The notes: generated from the sequence alone by a model not told the origin. Shown: positions 34,004-43,790, numbered from the stretch's first letter. The stretch: 64,000 bases of DNA from CAYGVX01 sp964395545 (GCA_964395545.1 CAYNAW010000001.1:1-64000); one strand, 5' to 3'. Translations and numbers: made by a program.

Positions 34004-36892
34004 TTAGACAGGTTCCATGTAAATCGCAGGTCTATACGGCTTCGCCAATTGGGCACGTCTCTTCGGGTCGTATCTCTTCTCGTCATCTTCTTCGTAGACA
34101 CGTATTTCCGCGTTTAGCTCTCGCTTCAAGAAGTCTGCTGCGTCCATGAGGACATCTGCCTCATTTAAGGCTTTGACTGCTAGCACAGCCTCTCTTCTGT
34201 CTCGACCTGTTCGGCTAATTTCCTCGACGATTTGTGACACGAAGCCAGCGACCTCCTTAGCCCTCTTCTTCATTTCTCCATCCTTCATCAGCTCCCGCAT
34301 CAGATCACTCTGATTTAGGCGTTCCTGTTCCAGAGACACCTCCAGAGCTTTTTGGTATGCTTTCCACTTCCATGAAGAAGCAGTGTAGAAGCACACCGTC
34401 CTCGGGGTGATTTTCGTTGCACGTGATATGTTTGCCGTGTCGTCGAGCACTGACTTGATCAGGGCTTCGCTTTCCTCTGCAGCATGGTTTACTCTGCTCT
34501 CTTCATACGGGGGCCACGCGGCATTCGACACGAAGCCCTTCTCTCCCATCTTGCTCCACACTTCTTCACACATGTGGGGTGTGAAGGGTGCCAGTAGCCT
34601 TATCCAACTCTTTAATGCTTCCTGAAGAGTCTTGGCCTTCATGTTTCCTTTCCTCCGCGTGTACCAGCGAAAATCGTTCCACACTTCGAAGAAGGCGGTT
34701 TCGGCTGCGGTGCGAGTCTTCAGCGTCTCGATGCATTCGGTCACGGTTTTTGTCTTGTTTTGCAGAACGCTCAGCAACCAGTCCTCCAACCGTCCCCGTT
34801 CTTCGTCATCTGCGTCTCTGATTATGGCTTCGGCGAGTCTATAGAAGGATTCGAGCTTATTCTTGACGTCGCGGACGTTCTCGCTCCTCCAGTCTGGGTC
34901 GTCCAAGTCCTCTGCACCGAGCAGCAGAGCGCAACGCGTAGAGTCAGCGCCGTACTGGTCTATGGCGTTTCGCAAAGTGACGAAGTTGCCCTTCGACTTG
35001 GACATTTTCTTGCCCTCGATCATAAGCATGCCGTTAGCGCCTATCATTTTCGGCCAGTGTTCGGGCGGGAAGAGGGCTACATGTTGGAATATGAAAAAGG
35101 TCAAGTGATTGGGTATCAGCTCCTTAGCAGAGTTGCGCATGTCCACTGGGTACCAGTACAGGAACTCGTTCCTCATCGACTCCAGCACTTGTTCCCTAAT
35201 CCCAGTTTTCTTGGCTAGTTCGTTTGAGCTTCCTCTTCCGTAGAAGACGTAGTCGAAGACTTCAGGCTGCAGTTGCTCAGGGCTCACGCCATGTTGTTTG
35301 ATGTGTTTATTGACGGTGTAGAAGGCCATGTAGATGGTGGAGTCGCTCAGTGTCTCTATAATCCACTCCTTGTTCCAAGGCAATGAGGTGCCTAAGCCAC
35401 TTTTTCTGGCGCATGGCCAGTCCTTTAGCCAGTTGACGACGCTGTGGAACCATGGAACAGCAGTTTCAGGGCAGACTGTTGTTTTCTCCAACGCGTTTCT
35501 TGTTTTCTCCTTCCAAGCTTGGTCACCGTACTTTAGGAACCATTGACCTTCCAGCATCTTCACGATACACGGGGTCATACACCTGCAGACGACTGGTTGG
35601 GACAGGTCCAACATCACATCCGCTGCGCCCTTCTTCGTTAGGTCGCTGATTAGCGTCTCTTTCACTTCTCTGACTGCTCTTCCGGCGTGTTCACCGCAGT
35701 TTTCCTTCAGGATTCCGCCGTGAAACTCTTTCTTGTACAGGAGCTTAGTGGCTTCCTCAGCCTTCGGGTCACACTGATCCTCGACGTCCATTTGGTTCAC
35801 GACTTCTATGGCTGGGTAGTCGCCGAAGCCTTCGACGCTGATAATCGAGATAGGCTTGATCTGCTGAACTGTGGAGGGCTTGATGTCGAATTTTTCAAGG
35901 TAGTCGGGGGCTTGTTGAAGGTCTCTCAGCGCCAGCCAATCCACTGGGGCATGGGCAGGAACACTGTAGACTACACCAGTCGCGTGGTCAGCGTTGACGA
36001 AGGGTGCTGGTAGGATCGGCAGCTGCCTCTCGGTTACAGGGGTCGTGACGTTTTTGCCTACGAGTTCTTTTCCCCTGAATCGGCGGGTTATGACTATGCT
36101 CCGTTTCTGTTCTTTCAACTTCGCTGCAGCACGTTGGCTGATTATCCACGCTTCTCCATCTACCTTGGCTTCTACGTAGTCGGCCTCGGGATTCAGCCAT
36201 ATGTTTGTCACGCCGTAGATGGTTTCGGGTCTGAACGTGGCCGCAGGCAGGTATGATTTTTCGTATGTGAACTTTATGAGCGTGTATTCTTCGGGAGCGA
36301 CGCCCTCGCCTTCTTGTCGGTCGTGGTCACCCGTGGGGCTCTCGCAGTGGGGACACCAGACCACTGGATGGGTACCTTTAACAACGTAGCCCTTTTCTCG
36401 CAGCCTTTCGTACTGCCATTCGATGAACTTGCTGAACACAGGCGCTGTTGTGTGGAATTCTCTTCGCCAATCGATGGAAAAGCCGGCGCGGTATACGGTG
36501 GCTCTGTTTTCGTTGGTGTAATACTGCGCCATGTAAACGGGATCGACGAACCGCTGCAAGTCCTCTTTTGAGACGCCGTCAACTTCCCGCAATGCTCTTA
36601 TCAGTTCCTCGTCGCCTCGCTTCACCCGTTCGCTGGCGCCAGCTATCGTCTGTCCCGTCCAATGCCACGCCCAAGGGAACAGCACGTTATAGCCTTTCAT
36701 ACGTTTGAACCGTGCATACGCGTCTACTCGCGTAGCCGTGAATGCGTGTCCCACATGAATAGGTCCGTTGGCATAAGAGTATGGGAAAGTTACGAAGTGT
36801 TTTTCCCGCATTGGGTCTGGGTCTGACTCGAAAAGCCCGGCTTTTTCCCAAGCCTTCTGCCATTTAGCTTCAATTCGGTGCAGAAGTTCCAT
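34004..36892 (-). CDS. leuS: Leucyl-tRNA synthetase (archaeal type)
   Basis: A 962-residue class I synthetase. The HIGH-type motif is HVGHAFTATR near residue 42, the WHWTG segment follows, and KMSKSKGN is near residue 650. The editing domain inserted between them includes VYSVPAHAPVDW and the C-terminal part contains the anticodon-binding helical domain. The size and layout are those of archaeal/eukaryotic LeuRS. It carries a short C-terminal tail ending AIYMEPV. Confidence 0.96.
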   Translation of the reverse strand: MELLHRIEAKWQKAWEKAGLFESDPDPMREKHFVTFPYSYANGPIHVGHAFTATRVDAYARFKRMKGYNVLFPWAWHWTGQTIAGASERVKRGDEELIRALREVDGVSKEDLQRFVDPVYMAQYYTNENRATVYRAGFSIDWRREFHTTAPVFSKFIEWQYERLREKGYVVKGTHPVVWCPHCESPTGDHDRQEGEGVAPEEYTLIKFTYEKSYLPAATFRPETIYGVTNIWLNPEADYVEAKVDGEAWIISQRAAAKLKEQKRSIVITRRFRGKELVGKNVTTPVTERQLPILPAPFVNADHATGVVYSVPAHAPVDWLALRDLQQAPDYLEKFDIKPSTVQQIKPISIISVEGFGDYPAIEVVNQMDVEDQCDPKAEEATKLLYKKEFHGGILKENCGEHAGRAVREVKETLISDLTKKGAADVMLDLSQPVVCRCMTPCIVKMLEGQWFLKYGDQAWKEKTRNALEKTTVCPETAVPWFHSVVNWLKDWPCARKSGLGTSLPWNKEWIIETLSDSTIYMAFYTVNKHIKQHGVSPEQLQPEVFDYVFYGRGSSNELAKKTGIREQVLESMRNEFLYWYPVDMRNSAKELIPNHLTFFIFQHVALFPPEHWPKMIGANGMLMIEGKKMSKSKGNFVTLRNAIDQYGADSTRCALLLGAEDLDDPDWRSENVRDVKNKLESFYRLAEAIIRDADDEERGRLEDWLLSVLQNKTKTVTECIETLKTRTAAETAFFEVWNDFRWYTRRKGNMKAKTLQEALKSWIRLLAPFTPHMCEEVWSKMGEKGFVSNAAWPPYEESRVNHAAEESEALIKSVLDDTANISRATKITPRTVCFYTASSWKWKAYQKALEVSLEQERLNQSDLMRELMKDGEMKKRAKEVAGFVSQIVEEISRTGRDRREAVLAVKALNEADVLMDAADFLKRELNAEIRVYEEDDEKRYDPKRRAQLAKPYRPAIYMEPV

Positions 36893-37002
36893 GAAAGTTT
36901 CTGGATTAGGCGCCTTGATATAAAAGGTTTTGTCAGCGTTTATTGAGGTGATGATCCCTCATCTTCGTGCACCGACAGAACATAGGGTGGGGTTGCCTTT
37001 AT

Positions 37003-39795
37003 CTATTTTGGATTCCTCTTCAACTGCCTCTTCAGTGTTTCTTCGGCTTTCTTGATTGCCGCGCCTATCTTGTCTGTTTTTGTTCCGCCGCCTTGGGCAA
37101 ATTCCGGTCTGCCATTTCCACCCCCGCCGACTAGCTTTGCTGCCTCGTTTGCGATTTCGTCTGCCTTCGCCCCTTTCTTTACTGCTTTCCTCCCTGCCAT
37201 TACGACGAAGCGTATTGTCGTCTCGTCTCTTCCGTAGAACATAGTGACCGTTTCTGCTTCCTTTTCAGTCAGTTTGCTGGCTGTTCTTATCATGCGGTCG
37301 ATGTTGAGGGGTGTGAATTCCTGTGTCAACAGCTTCACGTTGCCGATTGCTCTTGTTTTGACTCTATGATCCATGCTCTTGTCGCTTTCAAGGGCGGTGA
37401 GCTCTTCAATTAGACGCTTGTTCTCCCGTCGACTGTCTTTCCACTCTTTCAGTAAGCGCTGAGTCGTTGGCAGCAGCTTCTCCATGGGTGCTTCCAACGT
37501 CTCCGAGAGTTTTTGAAGTAGTCTCTCCTTCTCCTGGCTGGCTTCAACTGCGTAACGTCCCGTGGCATATACTATGCGTTCCACGCCATCTTGGATGCGT
37601 TCAGTGTACAAGATCTTTATGACCCCTATCTCGCCCGTGTTTCTCACGTGAGTGCCCGCGCATGCTTCGACTTCCCAGTTGCCTGCCTTGACAACTCGGA
37701 TATCTTTGCCCGGCACTGCACCGCCTTGGTAGAGTCTGAAGCCGTGCTTTGCCTCAGCCTCGTCCCGCGGTAGCCACTGGGTCTCGACTGGAATCATGTC
37801 AATTACTGCTTGGTTAGCTAAGGTTTCGATTTTGAAGACCTCTTGAGGCGTTAGGCGTTGATAATGTGTTATGTCGAGCCTCGCTTGGTCGACGTTCTTC
37901 TGAGTGCCCGTCTGCCAAACATGCTGGCCAAGGACTCTACGTGCCGCTCCCATGATGAGATGCGTCGCCGTGTGAGCTCGCATAAGGTAGCTTCTCCTCT
38001 CCCAATCTATGTTCCCCTCTACAACTTCGCCCTCCTTGGGCACGGTGCCTTTAAGTACATGGATGATGACCTTGCCGACCTTCTGGACGTCTATGACCGC
38101 TGCCTTCTTCCCGTTGAACGTGAATTCGCCCTTGTCTGCTGGCTGTCCGCCACCCTCAGGATAAAACGCGGTCTCCTTGAGGATGACTTGGTTCCCCTTG
38201 ATGACGCGTAAGACTTGGGAGTTGAACGTTTTTCTATACGGGTCCTCATAGTAGAGCATTCGTGTCTCGGGCAGGTCTGCGACCAGTTCTAGCCTTCTGT
38301 CGGTTATGATCTCCTTAGTTGGAGCTTGAAGATGGTGCTCTGCAACAATTCTGTAAAAATCTTCAGGAACGTCAACTTCTACGCCTTCTTTTGCGGCGCT
38401 TTCTCGCACCGCCTCGGGAGGAAGTCCGTGGGAATCGTACAGTTCTACCAACGTCTCCGTGGGGACTCGTCGTCGTCCCTTAGATTTGAGGTCGCCAGTT
38501 ATACGCGCGACCAAGGCTTCTCCCCTCTTCAAGTTCTCCTCGAATTTCTGTTTTTCCACCGACAGTATCTCCACGATCTCGTCTCGCATCTCTTTCAGAT
38601 GCTGGAAGTCCTTTGACCATTCTGTTATCTGAAGGTCAATTATGTCATTCAGCCTATTCTCGATGCCTAATGCTTTTAGCAGGCGATAGGTGCGTCGGAT
38701 CAGTAGCCGTGTCAAATATCCTTCTTGAACGTTCGAAGGCACCACTCCTTCAGCCAGCATGAAGACTAGGCTTTTTGTGTGATCTGTCACGGCGAAGACG
38801 TTATATATGGGCTGAAGGAATGCGTCAAGCTCTGTAGTTGCCAGACCAACATGTTCTGCAGCTTCTCCCAGAATTGCTTCTTTTTCGGTGGATTTCTTGA
38901 GGTTGAAAGCGCCTGAGAATTTCGCTACCTCCGCCAGCAGCTTATGGTCAACACGCTCTCTACCTGCCATTTTGAAAACACTGTCAAGGATCGGTCCGTA
39001 AATCGTGTGGAACCCACTTACCGCGCCTTGCGAAAGCCATGCGTAACGTTCAATCCCATATCCCGTGTCCACCGTCCGGATGGGCAACTCTTCGAATTCA
39101 CCGTCGACGACTCTGTATTTCATGAAGACTAGCGTGGCTACTTCGAGTCCTCGAACAACAGTTTCCAAGTCCGGACCTGCGTTTCCTCCGCCACTCCAAA
39201 CGTGCTCCTTGTAAATCACTTCGTCTGAAGGAATTCCAAGCTCTTTCGTGACGAATTCATGGTGATACTTGACCGTCTCGTCCTTCCAGTAAACCTCTTT
39301 ACCTGGATAGTTGAAGGCATGGTGCCCCCCCATCTCGAAAATTGTTCCATGCCGCCCGAAAGTGGGTCCAGTATTATCGACGTCGACTAACCGGATGCAG
39401 GGCTGACTGATGACCAATGGGTTTGCGGGCGGTGGTACTATCCCGTTCGTCACGTAGGGCTGGAAGTCGACTATGCTGGCGCTCGTGAGGTATAGGTCGT
39501 CGCGCCACCTCGCCACGACAGGATAGGGTCTCATCCTCTTGTGTCCACGCTTCTCGAAGAAGGAGAGGAACGCTTCACGCATTTCCCTTACGCCGTAAGG
39601 CTTTCGAGTGGGCGGCTTGCCTATGAAGTTGTATAATGAACATCCCTTAGAATTAGCCTCTCCACAGGTTCCGGTGTCAGGGACCGCTGTCCAAAAATAC
39701 TCGCCACACTTGGGGCAGAGTTTCCTAGCGTAGCCGGACTCGTCGAAGAAAGGGACATGGTATTCCTCTTCTGGGAATCTCTTATTCCTCAACAC
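37003..39795 (-). CDS. alaS: Alanyl-tRNA synthetase (archaeal type)
   Basis: A 930-residue class II synthetase with the archaeal N-terminal Cys region CPKCGEYF before the catalytic core. Recognisable parts are FLSFFEKRGHKRMRPYP (motif 1 area), GNAGPDLETVV, the editing domain with HTATHLIMGAARRVLG and CAGTHVRNTGEIG zinc-binding residues, and a C-terminal DHHA1-like domain ending in GGGGNGRPEFAQGGG. It is complete. It lies downstream of the L12/P0/L1/L11 ribosomal genes, a common archaeal arrangement. Confidence 0.96.
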   Translation of the reverse strand: MLRNKRFPEEEYHVPFFDESGYARKLCPKCGEYFWTAVPDTGTCGEANSKGCSLYNFIGKPPTRKPYGVREMREAFLSFFEKRGHKRMRPYPVVARWRDDLYLTSASIVDFQPYVTNGIVPPPANPLVISQPCIRLVDVDNTGPTFGRHGTIFEMGGHHAFNYPGKEVYWKDETVKYHHEFVTKELGIPSDEVIYKEHVWSGGGNAGPDLETVVRGLEVATLVFMKYRVVDGEFEELPIRTVDTGYGIERYAWLSQGAVSGFHTIYGPILDSVFKMAGRERVDHKLLAEVAKFSGAFNLKKSTEKEAILGEAAEHVGLATTELDAFLQPIYNVFAVTDHTKSLVFMLAEGVVPSNVQEGYLTRLLIRRTYRLLKALGIENRLNDIIDLQITEWSKDFQHLKEMRDEIVEILSVEKQKFEENLKRGEALVARITGDLKSKGRRRVPTETLVELYDSHGLPPEAVRESAAKEGVEVDVPEDFYRIVAEHHLQAPTKEIITDRRLELVADLPETRMLYYEDPYRKTFNSQVLRVIKGNQVILKETAFYPEGGGQPADKGEFTFNGKKAAVIDVQKVGKVIIHVLKGTVPKEGEVVEGNIDWERRSYLMRAHTATHLIMGAARRVLGQHVWQTGTQKNVDQARLDITHYQRLTPQEVFKIETLANQAVIDMIPVETQWLPRDEAEAKHGFRLYQGGAVPGKDIRVVKAGNWEVEACAGTHVRNTGEIGVIKILYTERIQDGVERIVYATGRYAVEASQEKERLLQKLSETLEAPMEKLLPTTQRLLKEWKDSRRENKRLIEELTALESDKSMDHRVKTRAIGNVKLLTQEFTPLNIDRMIRTASKLTEKEAETVTMFYGRDETTIRFVVMAGRKAVKKGAKADEIANEAAKLVGGGGNGRPEFAQGGGTKTDKIGAAIKKAEETLKRQLKRNPK

Positions 39796-39929
39796 CCTTC
39801 AACATCCTAATACTGCTGTGAACCACGTCTCACACTAACTTCTGAGGAATCATTTAAACTATGTGCGAAAACGCTGAGCAGAGGGCATGCTGGAACGCGT
39901 ACTGAGAAGAAACAACGGCAGAAAGGGGC

Positions 39930-40256
39930 TTATCCGAAGAGTGCTCCGAGTCCTTCGAGCGCTGCTTCTTCCCTCTTCTTCTCGTCTTCCTCTGACTTCT
40001 TCTCCTCTTTCTTAGCCTCGGGCTTCGCTTCTCCAGCAGCAGGTGCGGCAGTTGCGGGCATGGCTGCGGCTGCCATCATAGTAGGAATGGTTTTAATGGC
40101 TTCGTCGATGTTAATTCCTTCGAGCGAGGCCACTAGGGCCTTCACTCTAGCAGAGTTAGTGTTGACCCCCGCGGCGGTCAGCAGTTTCGTTAAATTCTCT
40201 TCGTCGACTGGCTTTCCAGCGTTGTGCAGTAGCAGCGCGGCATAAACATATTCCAT
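39930..40256 (-). CDS. rpl12: Ribosomal protein P1/L12 (archaeal)
   Basis: A 108-residue acidic stalk protein: N-terminal dimerisation helices (MEYVYAALLLHNAGKPVDEENL), an alanine-proline hinge, a charged KEEKKSEEDEKKREEA linker and the conserved C-terminal GLGALFG that contacts elongation factors. Several copies bind along the C-terminal helices of P0. It is encoded 39 bases after the P0 gene. Confidence 0.95.
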   Translation of the reverse strand: MEYVYAALLLHNAGKPVDEENLTKLLTAAGVNTNSARVKALVASLEGINIDEAIKTIPTMMAAAAMPATAAPAAGEAKPEAKKEEKKSEEDEKKREEAALEGLGALFG

Positions 40257-40295
40257 CTCTATTCCACCTCTTTCCTTCTTTTACATTCTCCCTTT

Positions 40296-41177
40296 TCAAC
40301 CTTTCTGAGCCTTTGCTTCAATCTCTTCCAGTCGGCCTTTCAAACCGAGCATGTGCATATGCGCCTTCCTTAGGATGTCCCCTATTGTCTCCTTCGTGAA
40401 AATACCTTCATTAACACTCATGCTGAATGCCTCTTGATGAGCCTTCTGAAGCAGTAGCGTGATACTCTCCGGCGTTGGGTACGCACTGTTTATGGAAAGG
40501 TAGAGGGCAGATCTGAACGCTTCCTCCACGTCATTCTTCGTCTCTTCCAAATCCACGTGCAGCATGTCTTCAGTCAAGATCTCTCCGTCATCGTACACGG
40601 CTTTCAGGGCAAGACCTGCTTCGACCGCCTTTATGCCCAACTTAGAAAGCACAGCGGCTAGACGTTCATCGATTACGCCCCCCTTCTCCGTCACCAGCGT
40701 GTCCTTGTTTATCCACACGCTTCCCGACTCGATGCGTGTCTTCAGCCCCACGGCGCCCAGTTGGCTGATTATGGGTCCCGGAGGCTGTCCCGTGTTGCCC
40801 GCTGGGACGATAACGTCGAAGGCGGCGACGTCGCCGGCTTTCGCGGTGGTTGTGACCTTGCTCTTCTCCAAGAGCAGGACCAGTTTGAAAGGGTTGAGGT
40901 CGGTGAAGAGGAATATGGTCGAACCCGACAAAAGCTCCTGAAGCCTCTCCAAGTTTGGCTTGTCTTTGGCTTGAGTGACTGCGCGTTTTATGAGAGTGTT
41001 CTTGATTACTCGGATGTATGCGTCGCTTTTTAGCTTCTTTCGCAGTTCTTGCAGCTGGGCAGCGCGGACTTTTTGCAGGTTAGCCAGGGCTATGACTTTG
41101 TATTGCAGAATGAGGTTTTCTATCTCGTCTACTTTCTTGGCTTTCTCCTGTAGTGCTTGGCGCTGCTCAGTCATCAT
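40296..41177 (-). CDS. rpl10: Ribosomal protein uL10 (P0)
   Basis: A 293-residue P0-type protein. The rRNA-binding N-terminal domain and the archaeal insertion domain (about 105-190, with AGNTGQPPGPIISQLG) are present, followed by helices that hold L12 dimers. It stops at EEIEAKAQKG and lacks the acidic tail ending in a LGxLFG motif that most archaeal and eukaryotic P0 proteins share with L12. The next gene starts normally, and no frameshifted tail is visible in the 39 bases between them. It is part of the L11-L1-P0-L12 operon. Confidence 0.93.
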   Translation of the reverse strand: MMTEQRQALQEKAKKVDEIENLILQYKVIALANLQKVRAAQLQELRKKLKSDAYIRVIKNTLIKRAVTQAKDKPNLERLQELLSGSTIFLFTDLNPFKLVLLLEKSKVTTTAKAGDVAAFDVIVPAGNTGQPPGPIISQLGAVGLKTRIESGSVWINKDTLVTEKGGVIDERLAAVLSKLGIKAVEAGLALKAVYDDGEILTEDMLHVDLEETKNDVEEAFRSALYLSINSAYPTPESITLLLQKAHQEAFSMSVNEGIFTKETIGDILRKAHMHMLGLKGRLEEIEAKAQKG

Positions 41178-41188
41178 GCTCTTTTCCT

Positions 41189-41842
41189 CTACAGCTTTAT
41201 TCTCGCTGGTTTTCCCATCGTGGTTTTAAGGTAGATTGTCGTAATGTTCTTGAGGCCTCTTTTAAGTTTTCCTTCAACCCTCCTTACGACCGTCATAACG
41301 TTCTCCGCAATTTCCTCGTCCTTCATGTCCTCCGTGCCCACGGTGCACTGAAGAACAGGCTGGTTCTTCAACCTAACGTTGATCGTCCTTCTCCATCTCT
41401 CAATTTGCGTTGTAATGTCAGCAGACGGTGGTACTGGCTTGGGCATCTTGTCTCTGGGTCCAAGCGTCGCTCCCAACGTCTTGCCTACAAGCGGCATCAG
41501 GGGGGCTTCGGCTATGAAGACTTCGTAGTCGTTTGCGAGCTTTTTCTGGCGTTTCTTGTCCGTTGCGAGGCTCTCAAGGTCTTCTTTTCCCATGACTAGC
41601 TCTGCGCCGGCTTTCTTCGCCTTAAGCGCCAGTTCTCCGCCCGCGATTATGCACACCTTTGCCTTCTTGGTGGGCGACGGATGGGGAAGCTCAATGGCTT
41701 CCTGAATCTTTGCCTCAGGTTTCTTCATGTCAATGTCTTGCAGCTTAATGACAAGCTCTATGGATTGGTTGAACTTCTTCTTCTCAGACTGTTCCCTGAC
41801 CTGTCTGACTGCTTCGAGGATCATCTTGGTTTCTAGCGACAT
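41189..41842 (-). CDS. rpl1: Ribosomal protein uL1
   Basis: A 217-residue L1 protein. The two-domain fold is recognisable by KFNQSIELVIKLQDIDMKKPE, then GPRDKMPKPVP with the conserved RNA-binding loop, and the C-terminal ENVMTVVRRVEGKL. It binds 23S rRNA near the E site and, in many prokaryotes, its own mRNA. ATG 41842 is preferred over a TTG at 41860. Confidence 0.94.
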   Translation of the reverse strand: MSLETKMILEAVRQVREQSEKKKFNQSIELVIKLQDIDMKKPEAKIQEAIELPHPSPTKKAKVCIIAGGELALKAKKAGAELVMGKEDLESLATDKKRQKKLANDYEVFIAEAPLMPLVGKTLGATLGPRDKMPKPVPPSADITTQIERWRRTINVRLKNQPVLQCTVGTEDMKDEEIAENVMTVVRRVEGKLKRGLKNITTIYLKTTMGKPARIKL

Positions 41843-41895
41843 AGCTCGGCCTCGTGCCAAATCTCGTATGAAAGCCCGTTATAAAAAGATTGCCA

Positions 41896-42384
41896 CTATT
41901 CTTTCTCGAACAGCTGGTCGTGTTTGCCCTCGTCGATTTCCCGCTGTACTTCTCTGGGGTCTTTGCCTTCTACGGTGACTCCTATGCTGACGCAACTACC
42001 TAGTACTTCCTTCGTAGCCAGTTTGAGGGTTTTTGCCAATAATTCAGTACGCTTCTTCTTTGCCAAGCTGACTACTTGTGCCATCGTGAGGTCGCCCACT
42101 TTCTCGGCATTGGGCTTACCCGAGCCTTTTTCAATCTTCAACTCGCTGACAATCAACGCAGAAGTGGTGGGAGTGCCCACGGTGACTTCAAACTCTTTCG
42201 TCTCGGGGTCCACCGTTATCCTGACGGGTACTTTCATTCCCGCGAAGTCTTTTGTCAATTCGTTGATCTTGTTCACGATGGATAGGACGTTTACTCCCAG
42301 CGGACCTAGGGCAGGACCTAAGGGCGGTCCAGCGGTTGCTTGTCCTCCGTTTACTAAGGCGTCGATAGCTTTCTTTTCTACCAT
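41896..42384 (-). CDS. rpl11: Ribosomal protein uL11
   Basis: A 162-residue L11. The N-terminus has the conserved ALVNGGQATAGPPLGPALGPLGVN segment (quoted in part: GPPLGPALGPLG), followed by a C-terminal rRNA-binding domain and the archaeal C-terminal extension with GSCVSIGVTVEGKDPREVQ. ATG 42384 starts the family-typical MVEKKAIDALV. A longer frame adds 11 residues. It forms the base of the stalk with P0. Confidence 0.95.
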   Translation of the reverse strand: MVEKKAIDALVNGGQATAGPPLGPALGPLGVNVLSIVNKINELTKDFAGMKVPVRITVDPETKEFEVTVGTPTTSALIVSELKIEKGSGKPNAEKVGDLTMAQVVSLAKKKRTELLAKTLKLATKEVLGSCVSIGVTVEGKDPREVQREIDEGKHDQLFEKE

Positions 42385-42391
42385 TCCCTCA

Positions 42392-42880
42392 TCACACCTT
42401 CTTTGTTTTCTCCACAACTTTCACGTAGTCTGCATGAACTGTGATGGGAAGCGTGAAGGTTGCTTCCAGCAGCTCAAGGGTGACCTCGCTCTTCGTCTTG
42501 TCAATGCGTGTAATCTTAGCCCTCATGCCCTTGAAGGGGCCGCTTATGACCTCCACCACGTCATCTATGTCCAACTCTTCTATGACGGGTTTGATTACTA
42601 TGTATTTCTCGACTTCTGAAAAGCTCACGATTCCCGGCACCCTGGATCTGACATGTTTGATTCCGGAGATTGCGTCTTCGACGAAGTGTGGTCCCTCAGC
42701 CTCGACAAAAACATATCCTTTCAGCATTTCAGGCACGAGGACTGCTCTGATGGGCAGCTTGCCCGTTCCCACTTTGACGGCGATGAGGTTTGCCACGTTC
42801 TTTTCTTGTCCAGCTGTAGTTCGGACAGCGAAGATAGAATTTCGGGACCGCTTCTCTTCCGACAAATCCTTACTCTCCAT
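42392..42880 (-). CDS. spt5: Transcription elongation factor Spt5 (NusG-like)
   Basis: A 162-residue Spt5. The NGN domain occupies about residues 15-100 (FAVRTTAGQEKNVANLIAVKV; GYVFVEAEGPHFVEDAI), then a KOW domain (DDVVEVISGPFKGMRAKITRID). It joins Spt4 to clamp RNA polymerase and keep elongation processive. It lies directly after secE and before rpl11, the standard archaeal order. Confidence 0.95.
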   Translation of the reverse strand: MESKDLSEEKRSRNSIFAVRTTAGQEKNVANLIAVKVGTGKLPIRAVLVPEMLKGYVFVEAEGPHFVEDAISGIKHVRSRVPGIVSFSEVEKYIVIKPVIEELDIDDVVEVISGPFKGMRAKITRIDKTKSEVTLELLEATFTLPITVHADYVKVVEKTKKV

Positions 42881-42881
42881 C

Positions 42882-43064
42882 TTATATGCCTTGCAGGACG
42901 AAGGAGATGATTTTGATCACGAAGCCGACTACTCCCACTGCTGCGATGCCGAGGAAACAGATTTTCATCGACTGCCACAGCTCCGACCTGCCGGGCTTCG
43001 TGGCTAACTTTAACAGTCGCGTGACAGATTGAAGGAATGACCTTACGCCCAAGGCTAATCGCAT
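42882..43064 (-). CDS. secE: Preprotein translocase subunit SecE (Sec61 gamma)
   Basis: A 60-residue single-span membrane protein. The amphipathic N-terminal helix (SFLQSVTRLLKLATKPGRSELWQSMKI, quoted for its segments SVTRLLKLATKPG and ELWQSMKI) is followed by one transmembrane helix (GIAAVGVVGFVIKIISFVL). The KPGRSELW pattern at the membrane entry is characteristic of archaeal SecE. It clamps the SecY channel. ATG 43064 is chosen; a TTG two codons upstream is also possible. Confidence 0.9.
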   Translation of the reverse strand: MRLALGVRSFLQSVTRLLKLATKPGRSELWQSMKICFLGIAAVGVVGFVIKIISFVLQGI

Positions 43065-43158
43065 TCTCAAACATGTGTTCTGATATAAAAAGCTATTTCA
43101 ACCCAGATATCACCGTAACAACAGAAGAATAAGTCAATCTTAAAGAGAGACAGCGCAG

Positions 43159-43479
43159 TTGAATGCCTCAAACAGAAGGATAACCACTGAACGTGTTCAC
43201 CAGCTTTTCCAGCAGGCTAGAAACGTGATACGTGAAGACGAGGAGCTGGCACAGCGCTACGTCACCCTTGCCCGAAAAATCGCTATGGCGTCCAGAGTGC
43301 GTATCCCGAAGGAATACAGGCGACAGGTGTGCAGAGCTTGTAAAAAGTTTATCTTGCCAGGCGTCAACTGTCGTGTGCGTGTTCAACAACGTCGCGAGCC
43401 TCATGTGGTCATGACTTGCGGCTACTGCGGTGGGCACATGCGATTCCCCATAAGAGATAAGAAGAGACAAAGGAAATGA
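43159..43479 (+). CDS. rnp4: RNase P protein component 4 (Rpp21/Rpr2)
   Basis: A 106-residue basic protein starting at TTG 43159, with GAGAGA upstream. The helical N-terminus (RVHQLFQQARNVIRED; YVTLARKIAMASRVRIP) is followed by a zinc ribbon of four cysteines, CRACKKF and CGYCGGHMRFP. This is the layout of archaeal Rpp21, which pairs with Rpp29 to bind RNase P RNA and mature tRNA 5' ends. It overlaps the YhbY-like gene by four bases. Confidence 0.93.
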   Translation: MNASNRRITTERVHQLFQQARNVIREDEELAQRYVTLARKIAMASRVRIPKEYRRQVCRACKKFILPGVNCRVRVQQRREPHVVMTCGYCGGHMRFPIRDKKRQRK

Positions 43480-43763
43480 TAACGTCTAAGGTTAAGCGTC
43501 GGACAAAACACAGGTTAAATGCTCAGAAGCCCTCAGTCTTGGTGGGTAAGCGTGGAATTGCTCAGGAGGTCTTGGCTGAGATAGATGGCAGACTGGAGAA
43601 CGCTGAGATGGTGAAGGTGAAAATACTCAAGACGGCACTAGGAAAAGAATGCGCAAAGACAGTTGCAAACAAAGTTGCCGAGCAAACGGACTCGACGCTC
43701 GTAGAGGTTAGGGGACACACTTTTATGCTTTACAGAAAAAAGAAGCGGAAAATTAGCCCGTGA
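43476..43763 (+). CDS. YhbY/CRM-domain RNA-binding protein
   Basis: A 95-residue protein with a single CRM (YhbY) domain. GKRGIAQEVLAEIDGRLENAEMVKVKIL and the later GHTFMLYRKKKR are diagnostic (quoted in parts: GKRGIAQEVLAEI; MVKVKIL). CRM domains bind large-subunit rRNA precursors. The gene overlaps rnp4 and is likely cotranscribed, so both act in RNA maturation. Confidence 0.92.
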   Translation: MITSKVKRRTKHRLNAQKPSVLVGKRGIAQEVLAEIDGRLENAEMVKVKILKTALGKECAKTVANKVAEQTDSTLVEVRGHTFMLYRKKKRKISP

Positions 43764-43790
43764 GCTCAGGGGCCATCTACATGTCTATGT

